Source: Clostridium sp. Marseille-P2415 (GTDB taxonomy: Bacteria; Bacillota; Clostridia; Lachnospirales; Lachnospiraceae). Taken from it: a stretch of 64,000 nucleotides of DNA. Both the position numbers and the translations under genes were made by a program. Below, piece by piece: positions 9,302 to 16,554 of this stretch. Numbering within the stretch: position 1 is the first letter of the stretch; every line of letters begins with the position of its first letter. The stretch spans positions 1,060,986 to 1,124,985 of the forward strand of contig NZ_LT732526.1 in the NCBI RefSeq assembly GCF_900155545.1. Direction: 5' to 3'. The notes below the pieces were generated by a model that worked only from the letters and a program-made list of their open reading frames with translations, was not told the origin of the DNA and did no database searches.

Positions 9302-10102
9302 CCGGTATTTCTCCAGATATTTTAGGACCCAGTACGGATTCACGCTCATTTCTTTGTTATGATCGGTCCTCAAATAAATTCCTACATGGAGGTGGACATC
9401 AAAGTTTCCGGTAGTCCCCTCTACCTTACTGTATCCGGTATCCCCCATGAATCCCAAAAGTTCTCCGGCTTTTACCTCGTCTCCTTCCTTCCACTGCCTG
9501 CTGTAGCCGTAAAGATGGGCATAATACAGGTACGCACCTTTCGGTGCACGGATTCCGATGCGCCAGCCTCCCTTTTCCAGCCAGCCTATTTTTTCCACCT
9601 TTCCATCGCTCATGCTTACAACCGGATAATATCCCCTTGGCATTGACTTTCCCATGATGTCACATCCTTCGTGCCCCCGTTCCCCGCCATAGGTGCGGGT
9701 TTCCATCCAGCCGTTCTGAAAATTCACATCCGGAGAATCCTGATTGACATTTACGGGGACCGGAAAAAACTTCAAGTCATTTAGAATGGTCTCATATGCC
9801 TGTTTGAGTTTCCGGTACTCTTCCGGCTTCACCTTCATGAGCCGGGCGGTATTATGATCCCCGTCTGTAACTTTGGTCAGATCATACTGGTGTTCCACCA
9901 TCAGAGAGGTCAGCGCTTCGTAATCGATGGAATCCCACTCCGCCACCATTTTACCAAGCTTTAAGCTTCTGAAATCATCACTTTCCCAGGTATAGGCATC
10001 TAACTGGTAAAAAGTAGGATTGTTATACAGATAATCGATCATGGTCACATGGAAAACAGAAAGGATAAGAATGAAAAAAAGAATCACCATCATATCAATC
10101 AT
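9284..10102 (-). CDS. Membrane-anchored M23-family metallopeptidase
   Basis: LytM-type zinc endopeptidase that would act on peptidoglycan cross-bridges outside the membrane. A single N-terminal hydrophobic helix (residues about 3-22) acts as an anchor. The C-terminal M23 domain shows the zinc ligands of GHEGCDI and DVHLHVG, plus the AHLYGYSRQWKEGDEV segment common to active members. All zinc-binding residues are present, so it is probably active. The gene is divergent from a ylbJ-like sporulation gene with only about 40 bases between the starts, so the promoters overlap. A sporulation role is possible but not shown. Confidence 0.88.
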   Translation of the reverse strand: MIDMMVILFFILILSVFHVTMIDYLYNNPTFYQLDAYTWESDDFRSLKLGKMVAEWDSIDYEALTSLMVEHQYDLTKVTDGDHNTARLMKVKPEEYRKLKQAYETILNDLKFFPVPVNVNQDSPDVNFQNGWMETRTYGGERGHEGCDIMGKSMPRGYYPVVSMSDGKVEKIGWLEKGGWRIGIRAPKGAYLYYAHLYGYSRQWKEGDEVKAGELLGFMGDTGYSKVEGTTGNFDVHLHVGIYLRTDHNKEMSVNPYWVLKYLEKYRLKYSY

Positions 10103-10144
10103 GCCCTTTCATATAATTGTATAAAATAATCTATTCAGGTGCAT

Positions 10145-11071
10145 ATGAAAAAATCCTTTTTCCGCCTGCTTTCCGTAGCCGCACTGGTTCTGCTGCTCTT
10201 CTATCCGTCCACAGCCTCCGCAGGGGCCAGAAACGGGCTGATCCTCTGGGGCTCTGTGGTGGTTCCCACCCTGCTTCCCTTTATGATATGCTCCAACATC
10301 ATTGTATCCCTGAATGCAATCCATATCCTTATTTTTCCGGTCAGGCGGCTTCTCCACCGGTTTTTCTGCCTCTCTGATGCCGGGAGCTATACCCTTATTT
10401 CCGGCCTTCTTTGCGGTTATCCCATGGGGGCCAGGAACTGCAGCGATTTCATGGATCAAAAACGGATATCCGAAAAAGAGGGGAGGTATCTTCTGGCCAT
10501 CTGCAATCACCCCAGCCCCATGTTCCTGTTAGGCTATGCTGCTTCCAGACTTCCTTCATCGGTACCGGTCTGGCTCCTTCTGACTTCCATTTATCTGCCC
10601 ATACTCCCTATTTCCTGGGCAGCACGGAAATATTACGGCATAAAAGAGCCTGCCCGTTCCCTTCCCGTTACCAGGGAGTCTTACCAGTCCTTTGACGACA
10701 GCCTGATGGACTCCTGCGAAGTTATGGTAAAAATCGGAGGGTATATCATGCTCTTTTCCATTCTGGCTCTGTACATAACAAGGCTCCCCATAAACGCTCC
10801 GGAGCAAAAAGCCGTTCTCTTAGGCTTTGTAGAAATCACCACCGGAATCAAGGCCATATCAGAGGCATTTCCCGGCATCTTAAGCGGATTATGGATCGGA
10901 ACCGTTACTGCTTTCGGCGGTTTGTCCGGCATCTTTCAAACAAAGAGTGTCATAAAAAATGCCGGATTATCCATCCGGCACTATGTAGCTTGGAAAGCCG
11001 TTCACAGCCTCCTTACCATCATCCTTTTTATTCTGCTGTCCCGCTGCCCTCTGCTTCTGCCGGCGGCATAA
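10145..11071 (+). CDS. ylbJ: YlbJ-like sporulation integral membrane protein
   Basis: Polytopic membrane protein of the nucleoside-recognition (Gate) domain family. YlbJ of Bacillus is needed for normal spore cortex formation. The protein has about eight hydrophobic segments and the conserved GLLCGYPMGA and AICNHPSPMFLLGY motifs. The ATG at 10145 has AGGTG five bases upstream; an in-frame GTG two codons earlier is part of that site. The last 44 bases overlap the converging coiled-coil gene. The gene lies beside coaD and rsmD, as ylbJ does in Firmicutes (ylbH is rsmD), which supports the assignment. Confidence 0.85.
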   Translation: MKKSFFRLLSVAALVLLLFYPSTASAGARNGLILWGSVVVPTLLPFMICSNIIVSLNAIHILIFPVRRLLHRFFCLSDAGSYTLISGLLCGYPMGARNCSDFMDQKRISEKEGRYLLAICNHPSPMFLLGYAASRLPSSVPVWLLLTSIYLPILPISWAARKYYGIKEPARSLPVTRESYQSFDDSLMDSCEVMVKIGGYIMLFSILALYITRLPINAPEQKAVLLGFVEITTGIKAISEAFPGILSGLWIGTVTAFGGLSGIFQTKSVIKNAGLSIRHYVAWKAVHSLLTIILFILLSRCPLLLPAA

Positions 11072-11609
11072 CCGCTCCGGTCAGTTCCTGACGGTTGGAG
11101 GATACGATATCATAGCTTGACTGCATGGAGGTCATAAAAGCGTCAAAGCGGCCCTGAGCGCCTTCCATGGAGTGGCTGATAATCGTCTGCAGGCTTTTTA
11201 ACATGTCATCGGTATACTGAACGGAGCTCTGCCGGATCCCATTAGCATCAGCTACCGCTTTTTCTACAATCTGCTGCGCCTGCTGATTGGCCTGTTCGAT
11301 GATATCATTGGCCTGGGCATATGCTTTCTGCATGATCTCATGTTCATTGACCAGCTCATTTGTCTGGGCATTGGCCTGGGCCAGAATAGAATCCGCCTGC
11401 TGGCGGGCCTCACTCATAATGGCATCCCGGTTGCTGATGATCTTCTGGTACTGTTTGATCTCATCCGGAATCCTCAGGCGCAGTTCCACCAAAAGTTCTT
11501 CCAATTCATCCCGGTTTACCACGATCTTGCTGTTTGAAAGAGGCTGGTATTTACAGCTGTCAATATATTCTTCAATTTCGCCGATTAACTGTTCAATCCT
11601 ACTCATCAT
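11028..11609 (-). CDS. Coiled-coil (DivIVA/ATPase-subunit-like) protein
   Basis: Soluble 193-residue protein dominated by a helical coiled coil (about residues 55-150) rich in Ala, Gln, Glu and Asn, with an ordered N-terminal segment (RIEQLIGEIEEYIDSCK). The heptad pattern and Q/A-rich repeats resemble the long helices of DivIVA-like or V-type ATPase subunit proteins, but no DivIVA N-terminal motif is clear. It lies 20 bases upstream of coaD. A role in the cell envelope or division is a guess. Confidence 0.7.
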   Translation of the reverse strand: MMSRIEQLIGEIEEYIDSCKYQPLSNSKIVVNRDELEELLVELRLRIPDEIKQYQKIISNRDAIMSEARQQADSILAQANAQTNELVNEHEIMQKAYAQANDIIEQANQQAQQIVEKAVADANGIRQSSVQYTDDMLKSLQTIISHSMEGAQGRFDAFMTSMQSSYDIVSSNRQELTGAVMPPAEAEGSGTAE

Positions 11610-11629
11610 AATACGAACACTCCTTACTC

Positions 11630-12118
11630 TTATTTCATTCTATCTTCCATCTTCTTCATCACACGTTCTGCAATGCCGGCAGGCACAAACGCGTTTATCT
11701 CTCCGCCGTAGGCAGCAATCTCCTTCACAATGCTGGAACTCAAGTAAGAATATTTTAAATTCGTCGTCAAAAACACAGTGTCCACTTCCGGGGCTATGAC
11801 CCGGTTTGTCTGTGCGATCTGCAATTCATATTCAAAATCTGTTACAGCGCGAAGCCCGCGAATGACCGCATCCGCCTGATTGGCTCGTACAAAATCCACC
11901 AAAAGCCCTTCAAACGCTTTCACTTCCACGTTTTGAAAATCTCTGGTAATGCTCTTTAACATATTAACACGTTCTTCTACAGAAAACAACGGCGTTTTTG
12001 AATTATTATTTAAAACTCCTATGATCAAATGGTCTGACATCCTGGCGGAACGCTCGATGATATCCAGATGACCAAAAGTTACCGGATCAAAGCTTCCCGG
12101 GTACACTGCTTTTCTCAT
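11630..12118 (-). CDS. coaD: Phosphopantetheine adenylyltransferase
   Basis: CoaD transfers AMP from ATP to 4'-phosphopantetheine, the penultimate step of coenzyme A synthesis. The 162-residue protein has the nucleotidyltransferase motif [13 protein letters not shown] (T/HxGH) and the C-terminal [12 protein letters not shown] motif. It overlaps rsmD by four bases (ATGA). The rsmD-coaD pairing is the standard Firmicutes arrangement. Confidence 0.97.
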   Translation of the reverse strand: MRKAVYPGSFDPVTFGHLDIIERSARMSDHLIIGVLNNNSKTPLFSVEERVNMLKSITRDFQNVEVKAFEGLLVDFVRANQADAVIRGLRAVTDFEYELQIAQTNRVIAPEVDTVFLTTNLKYSYLSSSIVKEIAAYGGEINAFVPAGIAERVMKKMEDRMK

Positions 12119-12696
12119 ACTGTCTCTTCCTTTTCCTTCGGTTTTTTCTTTGTTACAAATACATGTTTATTGGTCTTATAATTCTTTTCCCGAATCATCC
12201 GGTACCCCATGGATTCCAGGTAGTCAAAGGAGGTTTCCAGAGCCGCCTCAATAATAATGGCAGTATCTTCCGCGGTCAGCCGGGAATGAATCAGATATTG
12301 CAAAACCTGTTTTTCCCATTCGTTATGATATGGAGGGTCCATAAACACAAAATCAAATACATATCCTTTGCCCTCCAGCCGGCGGAGTCCTGTCATAACA
12401 TCGCAGTTCATCACAATGGCGTCTTCTTCCAATCTGGTGGCTTTTAAATTCTCACGGATGCATTCTGCCGCTTTCGGATTCTGTTCAATCATGACTGCCA
12501 GTCTGGCTCCGCGGCTTAATGCTTCGATTCCAATGGCTCCGCTTCCGGAAAAAAGGTCCAAAAAGCAGCAGCCCTGCATGTCCCCATGAATCATATTAAA
12601 AAGCGTTTCCTTAATTCTATCTGTCGTGGGCCTGGTATCCTGCCCTTCTATGGTCTTTAAAACAAGCCTTCTGGCTTTCCCTGCTATTACTCTCAT
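12115..12696 (-). CDS. rsmD: 16S rRNA guanine(966)-N2-methyltransferase
   Basis: RsmD methylates G966 of 16S rRNA. The protein (193 residues) has the N-terminal [15 protein letters not shown], the SAM site [19 protein letters not shown] and the catalytic [10 protein letters not shown]. It has its own sigma-A promoter and is cotranscribed with coaD. Confidence 0.96.
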   Translation of the reverse strand: MRVIAGKARRLVLKTIEGQDTRPTTDRIKETLFNMIHGDMQGCCFLDLFSGSGAIGIEALSRGARLAVMIEQNPKAAECIRENLKATRLEEDAIVMNCDVMTGLRRLEGKGYVFDFVFMDPPYHNEWEKQVLQYLIHSRLTAEDTAIIIEAALETSFDYLESMGYRMIREKNYKTNKHVFVTKKKPKEKEETV

Positions 12697-12725
12697 GATA
12701 AATCCTCACTTTATTTTTCCAGATC

Positions 12726-12754
12726 ATTATAGTATGAATCAGCACGGAGCGCAA
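12726..12754 (-). promoter_or_regulatory. sigma-A promoter of rsmD-coaD
   Basis: TTGCGC (12749-12754) and TATAAT (12726-12731) are 17 bases apart on the minus strand, about 30 bases upstream of the rsmD ATG. Confidence 0.75.
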
Positions 12755-12763
12755 CCCATTCCG

Positions 12764-12833
12764 AAAAGAAAGGAGCCATAGCCCCGCAACTGATAATCAG
12801 TTACAAAGCTACAGCTCCTCTTTTCTTTTTTTC
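12764..12833. terminator. Intrinsic terminator after the SASP gene
   Basis: An inverted repeat with arms at 12771-12782 and 12808-12819 (AGGAGC/GCTCCT core) encloses an inner palindrome AACTGATTATCAGTT. T-rich runs flank both sides, so it can stop transcription in either direction. It separates the SASP gene from rsmD. Confidence 0.8.
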
Positions 12834-12850
12834 TTTTTTTGTTTTACAGA

Positions 12851-13054
12851 TTATTTACCTGCCATCTGTCTTTCCTGGGCTTCGATCATTTTCTTAACCA
12901 TATAACCGCCTACGGAACCATTCTGAGCGGAAGTTAAGTTACCGTTATAACCATTCGTTAACGGAACACCAATTTCGTTGGCAACTTCCATTTTGAAACG
13001 ATCCAGTGCTTCTTTTGCTTCTGGTACATTTGTAGTGTTAGATCTTCCTGACAT
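12851..13054 (-). CDS. Small acid-soluble spore protein, alpha/beta type
   Basis: SASPs coat and protect DNA in the dormant spore and are degraded by the GPR protease at germination. The 67-residue protein has the expected N-terminal helix (VPEAKEALDRFKMEVANEIG), containing the GPR cleavage region near Glu23, and the C-terminal DNA-binding motif GSVGGYMVKKMIEAQE. The ATG at 13054 lies ten bases after GGAGG; an in-frame ATG seven codons upstream would precede that site and is rejected. Expression in the forespore (sigma-G) is expected, but no convincing sigma-G promoter was identified. Confidence 0.95.
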   Translation of the reverse strand: MSGRSNTTNVPEAKEALDRFKMEVANEIGVPLTNGYNGNLTSAQNGSVGGYMVKKMIEAQERQMAGK

Positions 13055-13263
13055 AATGTTATGCCTCCTTTTCATCTATTCACCATGCATTTGTTGAAAT
13101 AATTCATGGTGTGTTTTGTGCTACACTCCTATTATGGCTGTATCAGAATGAAATACACTAGAAGGTTTTTCGTAAAATGTCATATTTTAGTAATATTTTT
13201 AGCCTTTATAATCGTTCTTATACAGGCGCTGTTTTCGCTGATAAAAACAGCAAAAAAGCCCTG

Positions 13264-13878
13264 TCAGCCGGTCTCCAGGATCTTCTCTATATTGGTCTTT
13301 ACAAGCTGGAAAGCCACCTCATTCATGCCGCTGTTGATGATAACATCTGCCAGTGATTTCGTAGGTTCCACATATAAATAATGCATGGGCTTGACGGTAG
13401 TGAGATACTGCTCCACAACGCCCTCAATGTCTCTGCCCCGCTCCTTTACATCCCGGATCACACGGCGGAGTATCCGCTCATCCGCATCAGCCTCCACAAA
13501 AATCTTAATATCAAACATATTTCTCAAACGCGCATCCGCAAAAACCAGGATTCCTTCAACCAGGATGACCTTTTTCGGCTCCACCTTCACCACCATCTGG
13601 GAACGGTTATGCCTGGCGTAATCATAAACAGGACATTCAATTTCTTTCCCTTCCCTCAGCATGCGAAGCTGATCTAACAAAAGCTCTGTTTCAAAAGCCT
13701 CCGGATGGTCGTAATTCATCTTTTTCCGTTCTTCAAAAGGAATCCCATTTTGTTTTTTATAATAATTATCATGATAGAGAACTGCAATATTGTCACAAAA
13801 CGCATCCTTTAGCCGGTTGGTAAAGGTTGACTTTCCGGATCCGGTTCCACCGGCAATCCCTATTAAAACACACTTCAT
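13264..13878 (-). CDS. udk: Uridine kinase
   Basis: Phosphorylates uridine and cytidine for pyrimidine salvage. The P-loop GIAGGTGSGKSTFTNRL, YHDNYYKKQ, YDHPEAFETELL and the C-terminal YVEPTKSLADVIIN fit the Udk/PRK family. The ATG at 13878 has GGAGG ten bases upstream, while the ATG three codons earlier lies too close to that site. The gene is monocistronic-looking, 53 bases after the LRR-protein gene. Confidence 0.92.
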   Translation of the reverse strand: MKCVLIGIAGGTGSGKSTFTNRLKDAFCDNIAVLYHDNYYKKQNGIPFEERKKMNYDHPEAFETELLLDQLRMLREGKEIECPVYDYARHNRSQMVVKVEPKKVILVEGILVFADARLRNMFDIKIFVEADADERILRRVIRDVKERGRDIEGVVEQYLTTVKPMHYLYVEPTKSLADVIINSGMNEVAFQLVKTNIEKILETG

Positions 13879-13940
13879 CCCTTGCATTCCTCCTCATTTC
13901 CTAAATGTAAAACAACACGCACCGATCCATAATCATATGA

Positions 13941-15827
13941 TTAATGTATTGCCGTCACTTTATCGTTCAGCACCCGGTAATTTTCAATTGGGTTATTGGT
14001 ACAGGTAACCGTTTTCAATTCTGTCAGGTTTGCAAGGGGCTTTAAATCCGTCACATAGTTTTCACTGATATTAAGGCTTTCAAGCAAAGGAAGCGATGAG
14101 GCAAAAGCAATCCCTGTTAAGGTATTATCCGCCAAACTAAGCTTCTTAAGACCTGGAAAATTCGTCAGGAAGCCGGTATTTTCATCCAGAGAAACTTTGT
14201 CATAATCCACATAATAGATCCCGCCGCTTCCGCTGATCTGTACGTTGGTATAGAGCTTCATCCCATCCATTTCCAGAATTTTAAGGGATTCATTTGGTTT
14301 TATTTTTGCAAAATTTATCTCACATTCCACACCGTTTAAATACAATTCCTGCAAAGCAGGGATCCCAAAGAGGCCGGATATATCTTCATAAGTAGACATC
14401 CCGTTTACATTTAAGTATTCCAGAGACGGAATGCTGTTTATAAAGCTTAAGCCGGGGAAATCTCCGGAAAGCCGGAAGCAGCTTAACCGTTTTAAGCCTG
14501 TAAGTCCCGAAAACACATCGTTATTGTTGATTTTACAGCCTTCCAGTAAAAGGCTCTCAAGAGACTTCATATTCTGCAGGAACCCCATATCTTTAGCCCC
14601 GGATATCGATAGGCTGGTAAGCCCGGTAAGGCCGGAAAGATCGGGCTGGGGACAGTTATAAGGGATATCTAAAGAAAGTCCGGTAAGACCGGAAAGGCCC
14701 GCAATACCGCTTAAATCCTTTATTTCATCGCAATCGTCAATGGTCAGGGAGGTAAGGCCCGTGGCTGCCAGATCATTCACCTCAAGCACCTGGGCATCTG
14801 TCAGGGAAAATGCTTTTAAATTCGGCAGGTTGGATAAAAATCCGATATCGCGGACTGCTTCCGATTCCACAGAAAGCTCCTCCAGCCATGGCATGACAGA
14901 CAATACGGTAAAATCAGTGACATCATCACAGTTCATCAGATTTAAGCTCTTTAAGCTCTTCATATTAACAAGGTCCTTGATATCCGATAAATTAGAGCCT
15001 TCCAAAGTCAGGCTTTCCAGGTTCTGAAATCCGTTCAAACCGCTTAAGTCTTCCAGCCCTGCCACAAAATTGATTTCCTTTAAGCCTGCCGCATCAACCG
15101 ATAGTTCCGCAATATCTGATGGTGAATTTGCGAAACAGGAAAGACCTTCCAGAGAGAGGCCTTTTAGTGATTCTACAGGCAGGTATCCCGCTACATTTAA
15201 CTTTTTTAAGCCGGTAAACCGGGAAAGCTGTTCATATTCATTTCCACTTCCGTCTCTGGGAAAAGACAGCCACACAAGTTCTGCATGAGCATCTTCATAA
15301 GGGTTCTCAAAGCTGTATCCAAGCTGGAGCTCATCGGATTCGTATTTTAATTCCAGCCACTTAAATCTGGAAAGCTCTTCTTCACTCAGTTCTGTTGCAG
15401 GCCTGCCGAAAGCTGTTTCCGCCATGGAAGCCAGAGCTCCTGTTAACGGAACGCCGGATTCCTCTGTGCTGCTTTCCACTGTCAAACTATTCCTGCCTGC
15501 CATGGCAGCCGCTTCTTTCTCCGCCTTATTATTCTGATACTGGTACAGGGCACCTCTTAAGCCAAATGTAATTATAAAAAAGAGAGCACAGGCTGCAAAG
15601 ATTGCAATTCTTTTGCCATTCCCTCCTGTCTCGCCTTCAAGAATAACTGATCCCCGGGAGGCATTCTGATTCTTTTGATTTTCCATGCTTAAATGAACAT
15701 TCTGATTTCCGTCTTTCTCTATCACATACCGGGTATTGCAATATTCGCAAACCGCTATATGTGGGTTCTCCTCACTGATTTTCAGCGTTCCATTACAGGA
15801 CGTACACTTTAATTCCGTTATTTTCAT
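13941..15827 (-). CDS. Zinc-ribbon, single-pass membrane protein with leucine-rich repeats
   Basis: A 628-residue protein of unknown function. A cytoplasmic-type zinc ribbon (C8-x2-C11...C27-x2-C30) is followed by a Gly/Asn linker, one transmembrane helix (about residues 72-95), a Ser/Glu-rich stalk, and about 400 residues of leucine-rich repeats of the internalin type (repeated L..L.L..N/C.L.SI..L motifs). The topology is probably N-in, C-out, so the LRR domain would be displayed outside. No signal peptidase site, LPXTG motif or catalytic motif is visible. It has its own promoter. Zinc-ribbon-plus-TM N-termini occur in clostridial regulatory or housekeeping membrane proteins; a receptor or scaffold role is inference. 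Confidence 0.75.
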   Translation of the reverse strand: MKITELKCTSCNGTLKISEENPHIAVCEYCNTRYVIEKDGNQNVHLSMENQKNQNASRGSVILEGETGGNGKRIAIFAACALFFIITFGLRGALYQYQNNKAEKEAAAMAGRNSLTVESSTEESGVPLTGALASMAETAFGRPATELSEEELSRFKWLELKYESDELQLGYSFENPYEDAHAELVWLSFPRDGSGNEYEQLSRFTGLKKLNVAGYLPVESLKGLSLEGLSCFANSPSDIAELSVDAAGLKEINFVAGLEDLSGLNGFQNLESLTLEGSNLSDIKDLVNMKSLKSLNLMNCDDVTDFTVLSVMPWLEELSVESEAVRDIGFLSNLPNLKAFSLTDAQVLEVNDLAATGLTSLTIDDCDEIKDLSGIAGLSGLTGLSLDIPYNCPQPDLSGLTGLTSLSISGAKDMGFLQNMKSLESLLLEGCKINNNDVFSGLTGLKRLSCFRLSGDFPGLSFINSIPSLEYLNVNGMSTYEDISGLFGIPALQELYLNGVECEINFAKIKPNESLKILEMDGMKLYTNVQISGSGGIYYVDYDKVSLDENTGFLTNFPGLKKLSLADNTLTGIAFASSLPLLESLNISENYVTDLKPLANLTELKTVTCTNNPIENYRVLNDKVTAIH

Positions 15828-15871
15828 CCTACATTCCCTTTAATTTTGTCTCTTAAATGCACATATTCCAT

Positions 15872-15900
15872 ATTTTAACAGAATCAAAAGCTTTATTCAA
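15872..15900 (-). promoter_or_regulatory. sigma-A promoter of the LRR-protein gene
   Basis: TTGAAT (15895-15900) and TAAAAT (15872-15877) are spaced by 17 bases on the minus strand. The leader is about 40 bases long, and AAAGGGA precedes the ATG. Confidence 0.65.
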
Positions 15901-15926
15901 TTCTTTTCCTGTACTTTATCTGAAAA

Positions 15927-16017
15927 CCGGAAGAAACACGCTCTGCGAGTTTCTACGGTTATTGCGGCAGTCGCCAAATGAACATGTTTACATGTTCGCT
16001 TGGCTCGTTGCCCGCAT
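15927..16017. repeat. Double-hairpin intergenic repeat, copy 1
   Basis: Two consecutive hairpins: AGAAACACGC/GCGAGTTTCT (15932-15954) and a longer stem GCGGCA.../...TGCCCGC (15964-16014) whose inner part is GAACATGT/ACATGTTC. The first 49 bases align, with only a few mismatches, to the reverse complement of 58517-58584, so this is a dispersed non-coding repeat. It sits between a terminator and the LRR-gene promoter. No ORF is present. Confidence 0.7.
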
Positions 16018-16020
16018 AAA

Positions 16021-16060
16021 TAAAAACAAAGGTTCAACCCCTTAAGAAAAGAGTTGAACC
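16021..16060 (-). terminator. Intrinsic terminator after the DUF975 gene
   Basis: GGTTCAAC (16031-16038) pairs with GTTGAACC (16053-16060). On the minus strand the hairpin is followed by a T-rich run (TTTGTTTTTATTT). It lies 12 bases after the DUF975 stop codon. Confidence 0.8.
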
Positions 16061-16071
16061 CATTGGACCGT

Positions 16072-16521
16072 TTATTCGAACACAGCCGTTTCCTCATATA
16101 CAACGGTTTTTGGTTTTATGGCATTATAATAATTAGCATAGGTAACCATCATATAGGGATATACGTAGATATTAGCCAGAAAACAGGTAACCAGTACCAG
16201 AAGCTGCCATAGGATAAAAGAAAGTTCCAGAACAAAGAACTCCCATTTATGGCCGACCATCATTTCCCTGCTTTCACAGATGCACTGCATCACGCCCTTA
16301 TCCGGGTTCTCAACCAGAACAAAAATCGCCTGAGAGTAACGGTAAGCGGCTATAATGCCCGGAATAAGAAAAAGCAAGGACCACAATATGGTAAACAATG
16401 CGATCATAATGGACAGTCCCAATGCTTTCAGCAAATACTTTGTGCTTGCAAACAGGTCCCCATATGACATGGTGCTATCCCGGTTGGCAACCTTTAAACA
16501 GTAAGACTGATATCCAAACAT
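16072..16521 (-). CDS. DUF975-family membrane protein, N-terminally short
   Basis: The C-terminal two thirds of a DUF975 integral membrane protein, function unknown. Family motifs are clear: LIPGIIAAYRYSQAIFVLVE, then SREMMVGHKWEFFVLELSFI and the final PYMMVTYANYY. Family members normally carry about 70-90 more residues at the N-terminus (a first membrane segment and linker), which are missing here. The frame starts at an ATG with only a weak GGAAA ahead, 18 bases after the recG stop. It looks like a gene whose 5' part was deleted against recG, or a minimal form translated from the recG message. Expression is uncertain. Confidence 0.6.
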   Translation of the reverse strand: MFGYQSYCLKVANRDSTMSYGDLFASTKYLLKALGLSIMIALFTILWSLLFLIPGIIAAYRYSQAIFVLVENPDKGVMQCICESREMMVGHKWEFFVLELSFILWQLLVLVTCFLANIYVYPYMMVTYANYYNAIKPKTVVYEETAVFE

Positions 16522-16533
16522 TTTCCATAAATG

Positions 16534-16554
16534 TAATAAAATTGAATTTTATTA
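16534..16554. repeat. 21-bp perfect AT palindrome at the recG/DUF975 junction
   Basis: TAATAAAATT, one central base, then AATTTTATTA. It contains the recG stop codon and lies just upstream of the truncated DUF975 frame. It may be a weak hairpin or a scar of the rearrangement that removed the 5' end of the DUF975 gene. Confidence 0.6.

Noticed and set aside
12764..12833. Hairpin considered as a riboswitch for the SASP gene
   Set aside because: It lies downstream of the SASP gene and is bordered by T-runs, so a terminator explains it.
13106..13381. Plus-strand frame between the SASP gene and udk
   Set aside because: Half of it is antisense to udk, no ribosome site is seen and the sequence shows no family motif.
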